DNA of 64,000 nt from Antedon mediterranea (lineage: Eukaryota > Echinodermata > Crinoidea > Comatulida > Antedonidae), in assembly GCF_964355755.1 (NCBI RefSeq), contig NC_092671.1, forward strand, positions 20,550,001-20,614,000. The letters are read 5' to 3'. Below the pieces are notes generated by a model. It saw nothing but the letters and a program-made list of their open reading frames with translations. It ran no database searches and was not told the origin of the DNA. Shown here one piece after another: positions 45,684 through 56,213 of the stretch (its first letter is position 1; each line of letters starts with the position of its first letter). The translations under genes and the position numbers were made by a program.

Positions 45684-46919
45684 TAAATCGTTTAGCACAA
45701 GAAGCAGTAATTTCTTTCTGTACTGTAGAGGACAGCAAATTATGTCTTAAGACGAAAAATACTTGCTTGCGCATTAGCTTTTTTTCTTTAGTCTTAGCGA
45801 TGGCGGCGCTATAACATTTTATCTCCGTATTTTCAATTCCATCAAAAGAGGGTGCATTCTGGTTACTATTTTTTTTATTACTTGAAATAGAGAAAGAACA
45901 CAACAGTCAGAAATACATACAAAAATCATTCGCTCTAAACTTAAATCAAATCAACATTTATTTTTATCAATGACAGCCACCCTTGGCAGCCGATACAGTG
46001 TTCTAAAGTTAGTAAAATGGGTTGTACCTATCCTGAAAATAGTTTTGCTCGTCCAATCTAGGCCATCTTTATGAAGATCGATATCATTATTTTAGCGTCC
46101 GTAGTACAGCGAATGTTCAATGTTCTGGCCTAGCGCGCTCGCGTTGTAAAAAAGAATGTTTCTGTTGCAGAAATGAGATAAGACGAAATTTGTCATCTTA
46201 AGGCAGGGTGTTATTCGTCTTAGATTTAAGACAAAATGAAGCAAATATTTTTGCTTAGATATATTGATAAATCTGACTTAGGCAAAATCAAGGATTTAAG
46301 GCAAAATTAAGACGATTTTTTTGCTAAGCAAGTTTGATAAATCCGGCCCCAAATCTCCCACACAAAAAAAATAGCAAAATATCAAAACCATTGAAATAAA
46401 AAAAAATTTTTAATGTAAAAAAAAAACACACGAACATGTTAAATATGAAAACCAATTAACAATTCGTGTTTCCGCAACAATGGGTTTTTCATTAGATGTA
46501 CGGTATGTCCACTTTTTTATTTTATCTTTATAGGCTATATTATGTATCATTCATTCATGACCCTCTAATTTCCCCTGTCCTCTGCCATCTGTTTGACTTC
46601 AGCGTAGGTTCCCAGTATCAAATAATGAATACACCACGGAAAACACCCAATTTATGCTTTCGTATATATATATTAGTGTTTGCGCTCATCATAGGCCTAC
46701 TGTAATTCACACGGCACAATTTTTCTTTAGCATCTTGTATTTTCGTAAAGTCTAAACAGTCAAAAGTAAAGTCTAAAGTTTCATATCCAGTATCTTGCTT
46801 TTATTTTTTAGCTTACATATATTTTAAAGTGAAGGTATCAATCAATGACCGTAAATACAGTAGATTTTAAATTTTATTCTTGGTACAATTTGTTTTTATT
46901 TAATCAGAGTGCGCTTATA
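45684..46919. other. Non-coding sequence with a possible DNA-element end
   Basis: Near 46170-46350 the repeated AAGACAAAATGAAGC, TTGATAAATC and AAGTTTGATAAATCCGGCCC have the look of a non-autonomous element terminus, but no matching left end was found. No gene. Confidence 0.4.
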
Positions 46920-48010
46920 CTTGCCCACGCAAAGTGGGCAAGAAAAAAAACTACTTTTTAACTTCAACTGGCCATTTCATAACGTCACAACATCCGATAG
47001 GCTTAATTTTTATATCAATTCATATCTACATTTCATCAGCTTTCATACTAAATTATAATTATCAAGGTCACATTTTATTCTGAAGAGCTGTAAGATATTC
47101 AAAATTATGGTGTACAGTAGGTGAAATTACACGACCTACGTTATTCAAGTTTTTACGTGTGATGACGTCATCAAAATGAAAATTTTGACAACTCATGAGA
47201 AAGATAATTAATTGTGCAATCATATACTAAAATTTTAGCAAAAATCTGGAACAAAATAACCGAGATGCGCTCTGTTGAATGTGATAATCTATGACGAAAG
47301 AGAAAAAAACCTAATTTTTAAATTCAAGTGGCCAATTGATGACGTCACAACATTTTGTACGTAAAATGTGTACATGAATACATATCTACAACTCAATGGC
47401 TTCCAGAATAAGTCAAAAAAAAGAATTAATTTCATTTTAAAAATGCCTTATTTTTCACCATTTTCAGCACTTTTGTGCGCATTTTGTCATTTTTAACCTG
47501 CTCATATAGCGTTATTTTAATTCGGAATGGACTCAAATTTGGTGAGTGGACTAAGGATGGTGAGAAGAATGCGATTTTTACAAAAAAAAATACTTTTTAC
47601 GTTTCTTACGTATCGCGCACGCAAAAATGTGTTTTTGCGCAGTAATTTTTTGAAACACACAAATGGCCTAATTCATGCTCTAAATTGATCAAAACGTAAT
47701 TTTGAGCTTTCTAAATTTTTAACGCGCGATTTCACGCGCATGACCCTACGTGCGCATGCGTTTTTATTTGCTAATATTTTTAGCCTTGACCTGAAGTTTA
47801 CGTGTAGTAAATTTCATTAATGTAATTTTACAAAATGGCGTATAAATGACGTCACAAATGAGTGATCACGCTGAAAAGCTTATTAGGACTAAGTTACAGT
47901 ATTTGAAAGACATTGCGAAATTTTGATAATCATTGACATTTAACTTTTTGAGATATTTGTTACATAAATTTGTACAGAGAGAAATAAATAAGAAGAAGAA
48001 TAAAGATTTT
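46920..48010 (+). repeat. Dispersed repeat starting with a perfect hairpin
   Basis: CTTGCCCAC-GCAAA-GTGGGCAAG (46920-46942) opens the region. Two similar blocks follow (about 46955-47075 and 47310-47410), sharing TTTTTAA-TTCAA-TGGCCA, GACGTCACAACAT and ATACATATCTACA. Later text with ACGCGCGATTTCACGCGCAT and an AAATAAATAAGAAGAAG tail resembles repeat family D. Confidence 0.5.
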
Positions 48011-49071
48011 ATACAATAACAATAGCTGCTCACTTTATTCTAAATGATCACCTAATGAGGTACAAAAGCCGGCAAGCCAAAATCCGCGAGTTAAAAATAA
48101 CTTTGGAAAACGCCTACACATTTTCCAAAACTCTTTATTTTGATATCTAACCGGTTATTATTATTATGTACATCCACCTCAAATGTCAATTTTAAATATT
48201 AAAAAAAAAAATAGAATTTTTGAGTCTTTCTCATTATCAAAGTCTGGCTAATTTAGTATTACTCTAGTAGCTAGATCAACTTTCATATGCACTTTGAAGT
48301 TCAGAGAATTGGTTTAGGGTGGTCAAACAATCAATTTTGTCTTGGTTACACATTTCGAAAAAGAAAAAGACCAAGACCAAACAGCACTAGGTCCTTAAAT
48401 CTCGACAAACACTGGTCACAGCAAGGTAATTTTGGTCTCAAATTGATCAGAAGGTATACATTTAGTCTATTGGGACATTTTTAGTCAAAAATGATCAGAA
48501 ATGACATTTCTGTCTGTCTGTTTGTTTGTTAGCAGGATTACTCAAAAAGTAATTACAAGATCTTTACCTAAATGAATATTCAATTCAATTCAATTCAAAA
48601 AGACATTTATTTTCCTCCATAGCAATACAATACAAAATAATAAACAGAAATGGTAAGGTATATAAACAAATGAAATAGATGATTGTTGGATATACAAAAG
48701 AAAAGTGAATTTAAGAAAATTGGCTATGGAGGAAGGCATAATCCCGAGAAGATGAGGAAATCTTGTGCTGGGTATGCCTATGCAAATAAAATGGATATTT
48801 GAATAAGAGTGGAAATTAAGAGAAACAAACAAGACAAAAAACGCACACAAAAGGAAAAAAAAATAAATTAAAAAAAATAGATCAATCAAATTGAAGAATC
48901 AGAAAATAAAACTAAAAAACCACAGTAGATCAATGTTCAGCAGCATAAATCAAATTGCGACATTCGATCGTTGTCTTTTTAATAGTTTAACATTAGGTGT
49001 TGTTTTAATTTTTTGGAAAATAAAGAAATTGAAACAGCATTTGTAATTGTGGGTGGTAAACTGTTCATATA
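48011..49071. other. Non-coding sequence
   Basis: No gene was recognised. TTTGGAAAACGCC near 48100 recurs in similar text at 51440, so part of this is dispersed repeat. The Phe-rich minus frame at 48590-48889 is low complexity. Confidence 0.4.
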
Positions 49072-49972
49072 GGCCCTGTTTCTGCTGCCAAAAATATACC
49101 GTATATATACGGTATATTTTATATACGGTATATTTTTTGGCAGCAGAAATGGGTCTCATAAAAAATATACCGTATATATTTGCGGTATATATACTGCATA
49201 AATATCCCCATCGTTTGTGGATATTATACGGTATATTCCAAAATATACCGTATATTTCGTTCCCCGTTTCTGCTGCACTCAAAATATACCGTAAATGTGA
49301 CCCGACTCATGACACGAGGTAAAAAACTAACAGAGCGCGACGCGTTTGTTTTGGTTTTTCTGCTGCATTGAAAGTTGAAACACACGTGTAAAAGCAAGCA
49401 ACAGATCAAAATGTCACTGTGGACCGAACAAATCACTATTTTTGCAATTCAATTGTGGGGGGAAGCGAAGGTTGGGGGAAGACTGCATGGCAACAGAAGC
49501 GATACCAAGATTTTAATTACAATAAATCGAATGTTCTTACACAACGTGATGTAAAATCATGGTAAAATACTGTATAATAGAAAATGGAAATTAAAACGGC
49601 AATATAGGATAATATAGCATAATATAAACTCAATTTGAATAACAGAGTTTATTTATAGTGACATTTCTAGATTGTGCTTGTATGTGCGGTGTAAATTCGT
49701 TGCTACTTCTACTCATTAGATTTAAAATAGAAAGCAATGCTACGACGTTTTGAGAACCATCATTGTTTTGTAAAAACCTCACTCACACGAGGTCAATCCA
49801 TACTTCCGTCTCACGAAATGCATTTTGGGTAATGAAAGCCAACTTTTTTACAACCCACCCACGAAGTATGTGCAGCGGAAACGGTGCACGAATTTCATAT
49901 ACGGTATATATACGGTATATTTATACGGTATATTTATACGGTATATTTTGGGTTGGCAGCAGAAACGGGCCC
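49072..49972. mobile_element. MITE with GTTTCTGCTGCC termini and ATATACCGTATA palindromes
   Basis: The left end is GGCCCTGTTTCTGCTGCCAA and the inverted right end GGGCCCGTTTCTGCTGCCAA, each followed by AAAATATACCGTAT. The same terminal text recurs internally in inverted form (49125-49155) and once more at about 49263-49295. ATATACCGTATA or its variants occur about ten times near both ends. CATATA and CATACA on the two sides could be an imperfect target duplication. No transposase; its open frames are translations of the palindromes. Confidence 0.8.
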
Positions 49973-50274
49973 ATACAGATAGATATGTGGTCAAGGACCA
50001 TTCCATTAGATTTTGAGACCATTTGGTACCATGGTCCCAATTCTGGACCCCTTTTTGGTATACTTTTCAGACCTGCTAGTGTTAAAAGATAGGACAGAAT
50101 TTTTCAAAAGCCGGCAGGCAGTCTTAAAGTAACAAGTAAACTGAAATTGTATTTTCTCGAGAACTACTTGCATTACAAGTTGATTTTATTTTATACACTT
50201 TTACTATATCTTGTTTTGTATTCATTTGTGTAAAGTAATGATCTACTGTATGTATCGATGTAAATAAATTGGGA

Positions 50275-50290
50275 GGGGGGGGGGGGGGGG
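50275..50290 (+). repeat. Poly-G tract of 16
   Basis: Follows a GGGA and precedes TAAGATAGGGG. A likely assembly-length uncertainty. Confidence 0.9.
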
Positions 50291-50407
50291 TAAGATAGGG
50301 GTTGATAGTTGCTTTTGCCTTTTTTTACTTTTCTGTTAATTGTTATATTTTATATTGTGAAGGATGCACCTTTGTGCTAAGTGTGCCACCGATCTAAAGG
50401 TGTAATT

Positions 50408-50438
50408 CCAAATAAATAAATAAATAAATAAATAAAGT
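50408..50438. repeat. (AAAT)n microsatellite
   Basis: About seven AAAT units. Similar tails occur at 19849-19872, 41132-41165 and 44354-44380, and such runs often mark retrotransposon 3' ends. Confidence 0.8.
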
Positions 50439-50830
50439 AGAGTCACCAGTCAAAATTGCTAAATTATAGCAGGTATCCTGCTATACTTTATTTGCACAAG
50501 TAATTAGCATTGTTTACATAATAGATGAATCAACTGATAACATGTGTACTACAAGTTTTTTCAGCATATCCTAACTTTTTTCAGAAACATATTTCATCAC
50601 TTTAAACAAGATAAATGTGTTCAGAAGTATTTAAAACATACAAATTTAACTTTGATTTGTAAAAATCCATCAAATATAACGTATTTTGAAACTTAGAAAA
50701 GTATTTAATTTCCTTAGAGCCAAGACCTTAGAACACGAATGCTGTTCTATCTGTTGTCTTCCCCCCATCTACCAATGCTTGCCTGTATGCTTTGAATAGA
50801 AAATTGTTCAGGCGAAACGTTCGACTTCCG

Positions 50831-51060
50831 GTAAAGTTTAGCAGGCTAACTCTCACTCGTGACTCCGGAGAGTTTGCGGACGCAAAGCTTCATTTCCTAT
50901 TCTCCCAATGTAAAGTTTAGCAGTCTAACTCTCTCGTGACTCTGGAGAGTTTGCGGACGTAAAGCTCCATCCCTATTCTTCCAATGTAAAGTTTAGCAGG
51001 CTAACTCTCCTGACTGAGAGTTTACAGACGCAGCGCAAAGCTCATTTCATAAAGTTTAGT
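50831..51060 (+). repeat. Tandem repeat, three to four units of about 77 bp
   Basis: Unit starts GTAAAGTTTAGCAGGCTAAC fall at 50831, 50910 and 50986, with a truncated one near 51048. Each unit continues with CTCGTGACTCCGGAGAGTTT and GCGGACGCAAAGCTTCAT. The period shrinks from 79 to 76 to about 62 bp. An inner CTC-CGGAG pairing gives each unit a small hairpin. Confidence 0.85.
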
Positions 51061-53367
51061 TTGGCAGGGCGACATGTGACATGATACTGTATTTTAATAA
51101 TAATTCATTAGAAAATAATTAATAGGAAACTTATATTTTAAAGATGTGACCTTATACCAATTCAAAATTACAATAATTACTATGTTTTGTTTTCAAGTTA
51201 AAATGTGTTTATCGTGGACGACGTGTGAATATGTTTTTGACCTGGGCTTCCTTGTCCTTTGTCACTAATAATAGAGGCATATTTGCATAGTTTAAAATAA
51301 ATACGCACTAAAATTCATATAAATAAAAATTATATTATATATTTTATATTATTATATATTAAAATGTATTTTATCTATTATTAAGTATTTCAAAAATAAG
51401 CTCAGATGCCGGTGGTGAGCAAAATATGTGCACTAAAAATAACTTTGGAAAACACCCACCCTAGTTCCAAAACACGATCGCATGTCACGAGGTTAAAATA
51501 AAAGGTGATGCAATTATTTTGTTATCAATCAGGTTTTTTATTTATATTATACTCCCCAAAATTTATTTTCTGGAATTAAAATTATAATTTTAATAAAAAT
51601 ATATTTTCCGTAAAATAATCTAATTAATTTAGTATTAGTATAACTATAAGACTAACATCAATTCTTTTCAAAACTACACTGTTTTATTTGACATTGCGTG
51701 AACCTGAAAATCGCCAACGAAATGTCAACCAATGTTGAGCTATATTCCGATGTTACACCAATACCACACATGGATAAGAAAGTAGCCTGCTACCAAGATC
51801 GGGCCCAACGAGACAGGCTCCAGTTTTTAGGGCTTTGATGACTAGTTCACGCACGATTTTACTGATATAGAAAAGATTATTTAAGTTCAGTTTATTAGGG
51901 TTAGATTGATTTTAGGAGTTTAATTGATTATTTTGTGGTTAGGTCTAGGGATGGCCTAAGCCTCTCCCTATTTTATTTATGGGCCTGGCTGTCCATCGTC
52001 AGTCCTGACATGGTAACAGACCTACCTACTGGCCTAGATTTAACAAATCAAAAGACATCTCTTTTTGTTTTACCCTTTCTTTACACCACCAGTACATTTA
52101 CACCACCAGTACATTTACAAATTACTGATAGCATCTATATCCTGTATAATGGTTTTCACCCATATGCCTATTGTTCTTCAAACTTCTTTTCATAGGAGTC
52201 TACAATAGGTCTGTAGTTCATTTCCTTTAATGTTTATTGGATTCTGTTCTTTGTTCATTATATTGTCTACCTACACAATTAGCAGGCACAGAATAATAAA
52301 AACACATTCAAGTGAAAATTGTAATTATATCAAAATGAATATTTTGATTAATTTTCAACATGTAAATTGTCCAATTGAAATGCGTTGTTTTGTCAAATAA
52401 GTTGACTCCAGTATGTTTCCTTGTACCAGGAAGTTGTTATTGTTATATTCTAATAACAACTCCCTGCTTGTACTAATAGGCCTATTGTTAAATAATATTT
52501 ATTTATTTTACTTACTCTAGAAGCACCTTCATTCAAGAAGTGTACCACTGTTTCTAAAGTGTAGCTTCCAAATAAATTATTATATGTAAAAAAAGTGGAG
52601 TAAAGTTACTTTAGGTAACTAATTATAAAAGGCATTCATTTTAAATGTGTTATAATTATAGCTAATTCTTTATTTTGTTATTTACTTTATTAATATTAAA
52701 AATAAACTTCCAACAGCAAGGAGTTATTTAATTACTTATGTGTACACATTCAGAATACCATAGATATATTATAGTGAAACTATCTCTATGAGAATCTCTA
52801 CCAACTGTACTATCTTCAGACTAGCCAGCAAGTTTGGAATAGCCAACATGCATTTGAGTAGTGGGGTGTGTGTAATAATTAAAATAGCCACAAGGATATC
52901 TCAGACAAATTAGATATTTTATCATAACTTTTGAACTACTGGACAGATTTTTTTGCAAAAAAATCTATAATAATTCTTCAAAAAATGCAAGACTATAGCA
53001 ATCAACTTGATAACAAAAAAGTTATTGTGAATATTACTGAAATTGTGTTCAGGCAGAATGAGTTTATATCACACTTCCTGTTCACCAAGATAAATTAAAC
53101 AGATATGATTTTAATCCTTTTTTTCCACTTTGACTCTACTTGTAATGTGTCCAAAAGGCAAGAGTTATAATTTGTGATTTGTAATTTTAAAACATAATTT
53201 GATTTAATGTGCACCTTTTTTGATGCGAGTAGTTTAAAAAACCTATTTCTTTTCAAATTCACTCGTTTGATTTTCGCGTTGCTGTTCTATTGTTAGTCAA
53301 CTGAAACTATTGTTAATTGAAAGGCTTGTTACATAACCATTACCAAACTCCCATACACATGCTTGTA
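51061..53367. other. Non-coding sequence
   Basis: No gene is supported. The stretch near 52880-53010 resembles the interior of the hAT-like family. TAACAACTTCC-type inverted text around 52430-52465 forms a weak hairpin (GGAAGTTGTTATT against AATAACAACTCC). Confidence 0.4.
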
Positions 53368-54840
53368 TCTATATATAAATTTACGTAAGGGCAAAATTCG
53401 GTAAATCGCGCGTTATTTCTAGAATGTTTACTCGATGGTATGTAAAGTTGGTTCGTACTTTCGGTACTGATTTTAACCACCAGATGTAACCTTGTTTACT
53501 AATTAAATTGAGTTCGATAATTAGTTATTGACGATTAAAACGAATTTAGGTTCAACGATTTGCCCCAAATAGGGGTGTTTTTCGATCGCGGTATACACTG
53601 TCTAATGGATGTCCGTCTTGAAAAATACCCGCAGACAATAATACGAGGATGCTTCGCATTTTCCTATCTCCTCCTACGATAATTGTTTTTAATGGCTGAA
53701 AACCGGTTGAACAGCTCGAGTACAGCATCATAATGTTGAAGACAGGCCGATTTAAAAAAAAAAAAAACTAATTTATTATTTGATAGATTTAATATACGTT
53801 TATACAAATGTATTGATTTGCCATGAATGGAACATTCCAATCTCTGTTCCACAAGTGTCTATTCCCTCAGGCGTCGTAAAGGCAAGTACTGTATACTCAT
53901 AACAGAAATTCGATCCATTTTTTTTTCAACCAACCCAACCATTTCAATCTATGCTGCAGAGGTTGGATATACATTTTTTTTAACAGATAATGAGCTAGCG
54001 CTTTCACTCGCCGTATATTATGTACACATCTTTATTATTGCAGTTAAACCACCCACATCACCACCCTTCCCTCACTGGCATGAGTAGCGTTGTAAAACCA
54101 GTAGAGGATGGGTGTCTTTACGGTACATCACATGCCCTAACTAAACGCAGAACAACTTTGGAGGGTAGGGTAGGAACCAACTTAAGTATGAATTGGCTCT
54201 AAGAAACAATTGAAAACCATTATGCCTACTAATTAAGTTGAGTTAGATAATTTAATATTTATTGACCATTAAATCGAATTTATGATTTTGCCCCGAATAG
54301 AGGTGGTTTTCACAAATTGTTTTAAATTATATAAACATATACACGTCGTAGTGATGTATCGTTACATGTACTATACTATTTCAATCGACGGTGATAGTTT
54401 CAACAAGTATTAAATCGCAATGTTTTACTGTGTATAGTGGTATATTATTTGTAAAACATGAAAACAATTAATATTTCGTTACTAAATGGATAAAGAATAT
54501 ATTTAAAAATTGTTCTTCTTTGCACCCATCCTCTTCCCCATCCCTCAACCCTAATGTTACATACAAAACACAAATTAAGTTTGTTTAAATTTGACTTAAA
54601 CAATGTGTCTCATTTTGTGACAAGTTTCTCTTTCGGATGTATATTCCCAGGGTGCTAATTTTAGTTTAGTACATAAATCACAGTGTCTATTTATTCGTTC
54701 CTGTAAACGACATGTATTATTGTCCTGCGGTACGTACATTTGAAATCGCCAGTTCTTTAACGCTGAAATTATTATGTATTCGAGAACCATCTGTGGGCAC
54801 GACCTAGATGGTACGCTCGCTTCGCTCGCGTACCATCTAG
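53368..54840 (+). mobile_element. 1.47-kb non-autonomous Helitron-like element
   Basis: It begins TCTATATATAAATTTACG directly after an A and ends CTAG directly before a T, which is the Helitron insertion pattern (A|T, no target duplication). The last 37 bp form a hairpin with a perfect 13-bp stem, CTAGATGGTACGC with GCGTACCATCTAG, around TCGCTTCGCTC. Unlike canonical Helitrons, the CTAG lies inside the stem. There is no Rep/helicase. The internal GTATGTAAAGTTGGTTCGT (from 53440) and later diverged echoes are unexplained. Confidence 0.7.
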
Positions 54841-54904
54841 TGTAGTTAAATTAGCCTAAATCACAAACAGCATTAAGACACACACAAATATATATATATA
54901 TATA

Positions 54905-54980
54905 TTTTTTCCCGGAGAAATCTTACGTAGGAGAATTTTTACAGTAGGCGGAGGTATGCACTCTCGGAGTGGTTTCCTAG
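54905..54980 (+). mobile_element. 3' end of a second Helitron of the CCTCCGCC family
   Basis: CTTACGTAGGAGAATTTTTA, CAGTAGGCGGAGGT, a CACTC-TCG-GAGTG hairpin and CCTAG followed by T match the right end of 31967-32542. The 5' part was not found. It abuts LINE coding sequence at 54982. Confidence 0.72.
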
Positions 54981-54981
54981 T

Positions 54982-55638
54982 TTAAATTGTAATCCGAAAC
55001 GTTTTTGGTCATGGATAAAATCCTCAAGAAAAAATAATAATATCCCTTCGGAACTACAGTACATTTTAATAATCAGTCAACTTACACTGTAAAAGATAAA
55101 GCAAACTTACTTAATCAATTTTTTTTATTCTGTTTTAGCCCTGTTAACAACGATTTGGATATTCCTAATCTTCCTGATTATCCCATTGATTGCTTATCTA
55201 AACTTGAGTTTAATCTGAAGGTTATAGAAAAGCACATTAATGAAATTGATTCTCATAAGGCTTCAGGTAATGATGGTCTGAGTAATATTGTTTTGTCTTT
55301 AGCTGCCAAACCTCTTTCTTTCCCTTGTAAAAACCTTGTAAAATTTTATTTGAAAGATGTATTTCTGAGAAACGTTTTCCGATAAGCAAGAAGTAAGCTA
55401 ACGTGTGCCCTATCTTTAAAGCTGGTTCTAAATCTGATGTACGCAATTATAGACCGGTTTCACTGTTGCCAACTATTTCTAAAGTATTTGAAAAAATTGT
55501 TTACGACCGAATCTTTAAACATATCACCAGTTATTAGTGACCATCAGCACGGATTTTACCCAGGAAGGTCTTGTGAAACCAATTTGTCTGTTCTGTTGTC
55601 ACATGTGTATGATGCAATAAATGCAAAAGGTCAACGCT
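54982..55638 (+). pseudogene. LINE reverse transcriptase fragment
   Basis: In broken frames: NCNPKRFWSWIKSSRKNNN, then VKDKANLLNQFF, NEIDSHKASGNDGLSN, VCPIFKAGSKSDVRNYRPVS, LPTISKVFEKIVYDRIF and QHGFYPGRSCETNL. This is the N-terminal part of a CR1/jockey-type reverse transcriptase. It is cut off before motif A at about 55638. Its left border coincides with a Helitron 3' end, so the Helitron inserted in or beside it. Confidence 0.8.
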
Positions 55639-56129
55639 AGGCCTACTACTAACAAGTAGGCCTGTGTATATGAGCCGCGTCTGCCCTCGCATCTACAATG
55701 TAGTGGTCATGTTCTCAATTACTGTGTGCCTATATTAAAAGCAGGGCTGAAAATTAACGGTCGCCTGGTCGCCAATGGCGACCTTTATTTGGTAAGGGCG
55801 AGTATTAATTTTGTGATGGTCGACTTCCAGAAACTGCATCCACCTACCATTTATAACCAATCTAGGCCTAGGTTAATAATATATAAACTAAGTTATAAAG
55901 CTACAAGCCTAATGGCAGTCCCTCGTTTTTAAGGAGCGCGATGGCGCTCCTTAAAGGAGAGCAATTAATCGGGCTCCATCTCGCAGTGCGAGGTACCAAC
56001 AAAGGAGATTCCCCCGCCTGCATTCAAGGGCGAGTTTACTTCATCGCATCATAGTGCATCCAGTACGGTGTCATTCATAGAAACACCTCCTTTACAGGAA
56101 GCACATGTCCCAACCAATAATTGTTCCTT

Positions 56130-56130
<1 letters not shown>
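55639..56130. other. Non-coding block with hairpins
   Basis: GGGCTGAAAATTAACGGTCG with CCTGGTCGCCAATGGCGACC (about 55743-55785) forms GGTCGCC/GGCGACC pairings and looks like a dispersed repeat. AAGGAGCGCGATGGCGCTCCTT (55932 on; written as two arms AAGGAGCGC and GCGCTCCTT) is a strong hairpin. The GC-richer part to 56110 was compared by eye with snRNAs and 5S rRNA and fits none. Confidence 0.45.
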
Positions 56131-56164
<34 letters not shown>

Positions 56165-56213
56165 AATACTAATAATAATAATAATAATAATAATACTAAT
56201 AATACTAATGGTT
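56131..56213. repeat. (AAT)n microsatellite, tail of the L2-like LINE
   Basis: About 27 AAT/ACT trinucleotides directly after the minus-strand 3' end of the LINE (ending CGCTCTATAAACCATT). On the element's strand this is an (ATT)n tail made at insertion. Confidence 0.9.

Noticed and set aside
49047-50092. Tyr/Ile-rich open frames around the palindromic MITE
   Set aside because: They are translations of repeated ATATACCGTATA text, not proteins.
52505-52560. Possible minus-strand exon, YTLETVVHFLNEGASR with a GTAAGT donor
   Set aside because: The donor is good but the acceptor side is unclear, the peptide is too short, and it does not fit the missing N-terminal part of IFT54.
55925-56110. snRNA or 5S rRNA gene
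   Set aside because: Local GC content and hairpins prompted the check, but the sequence did not match U1, U2, U4, 7SK or 5S by eye on either strand.
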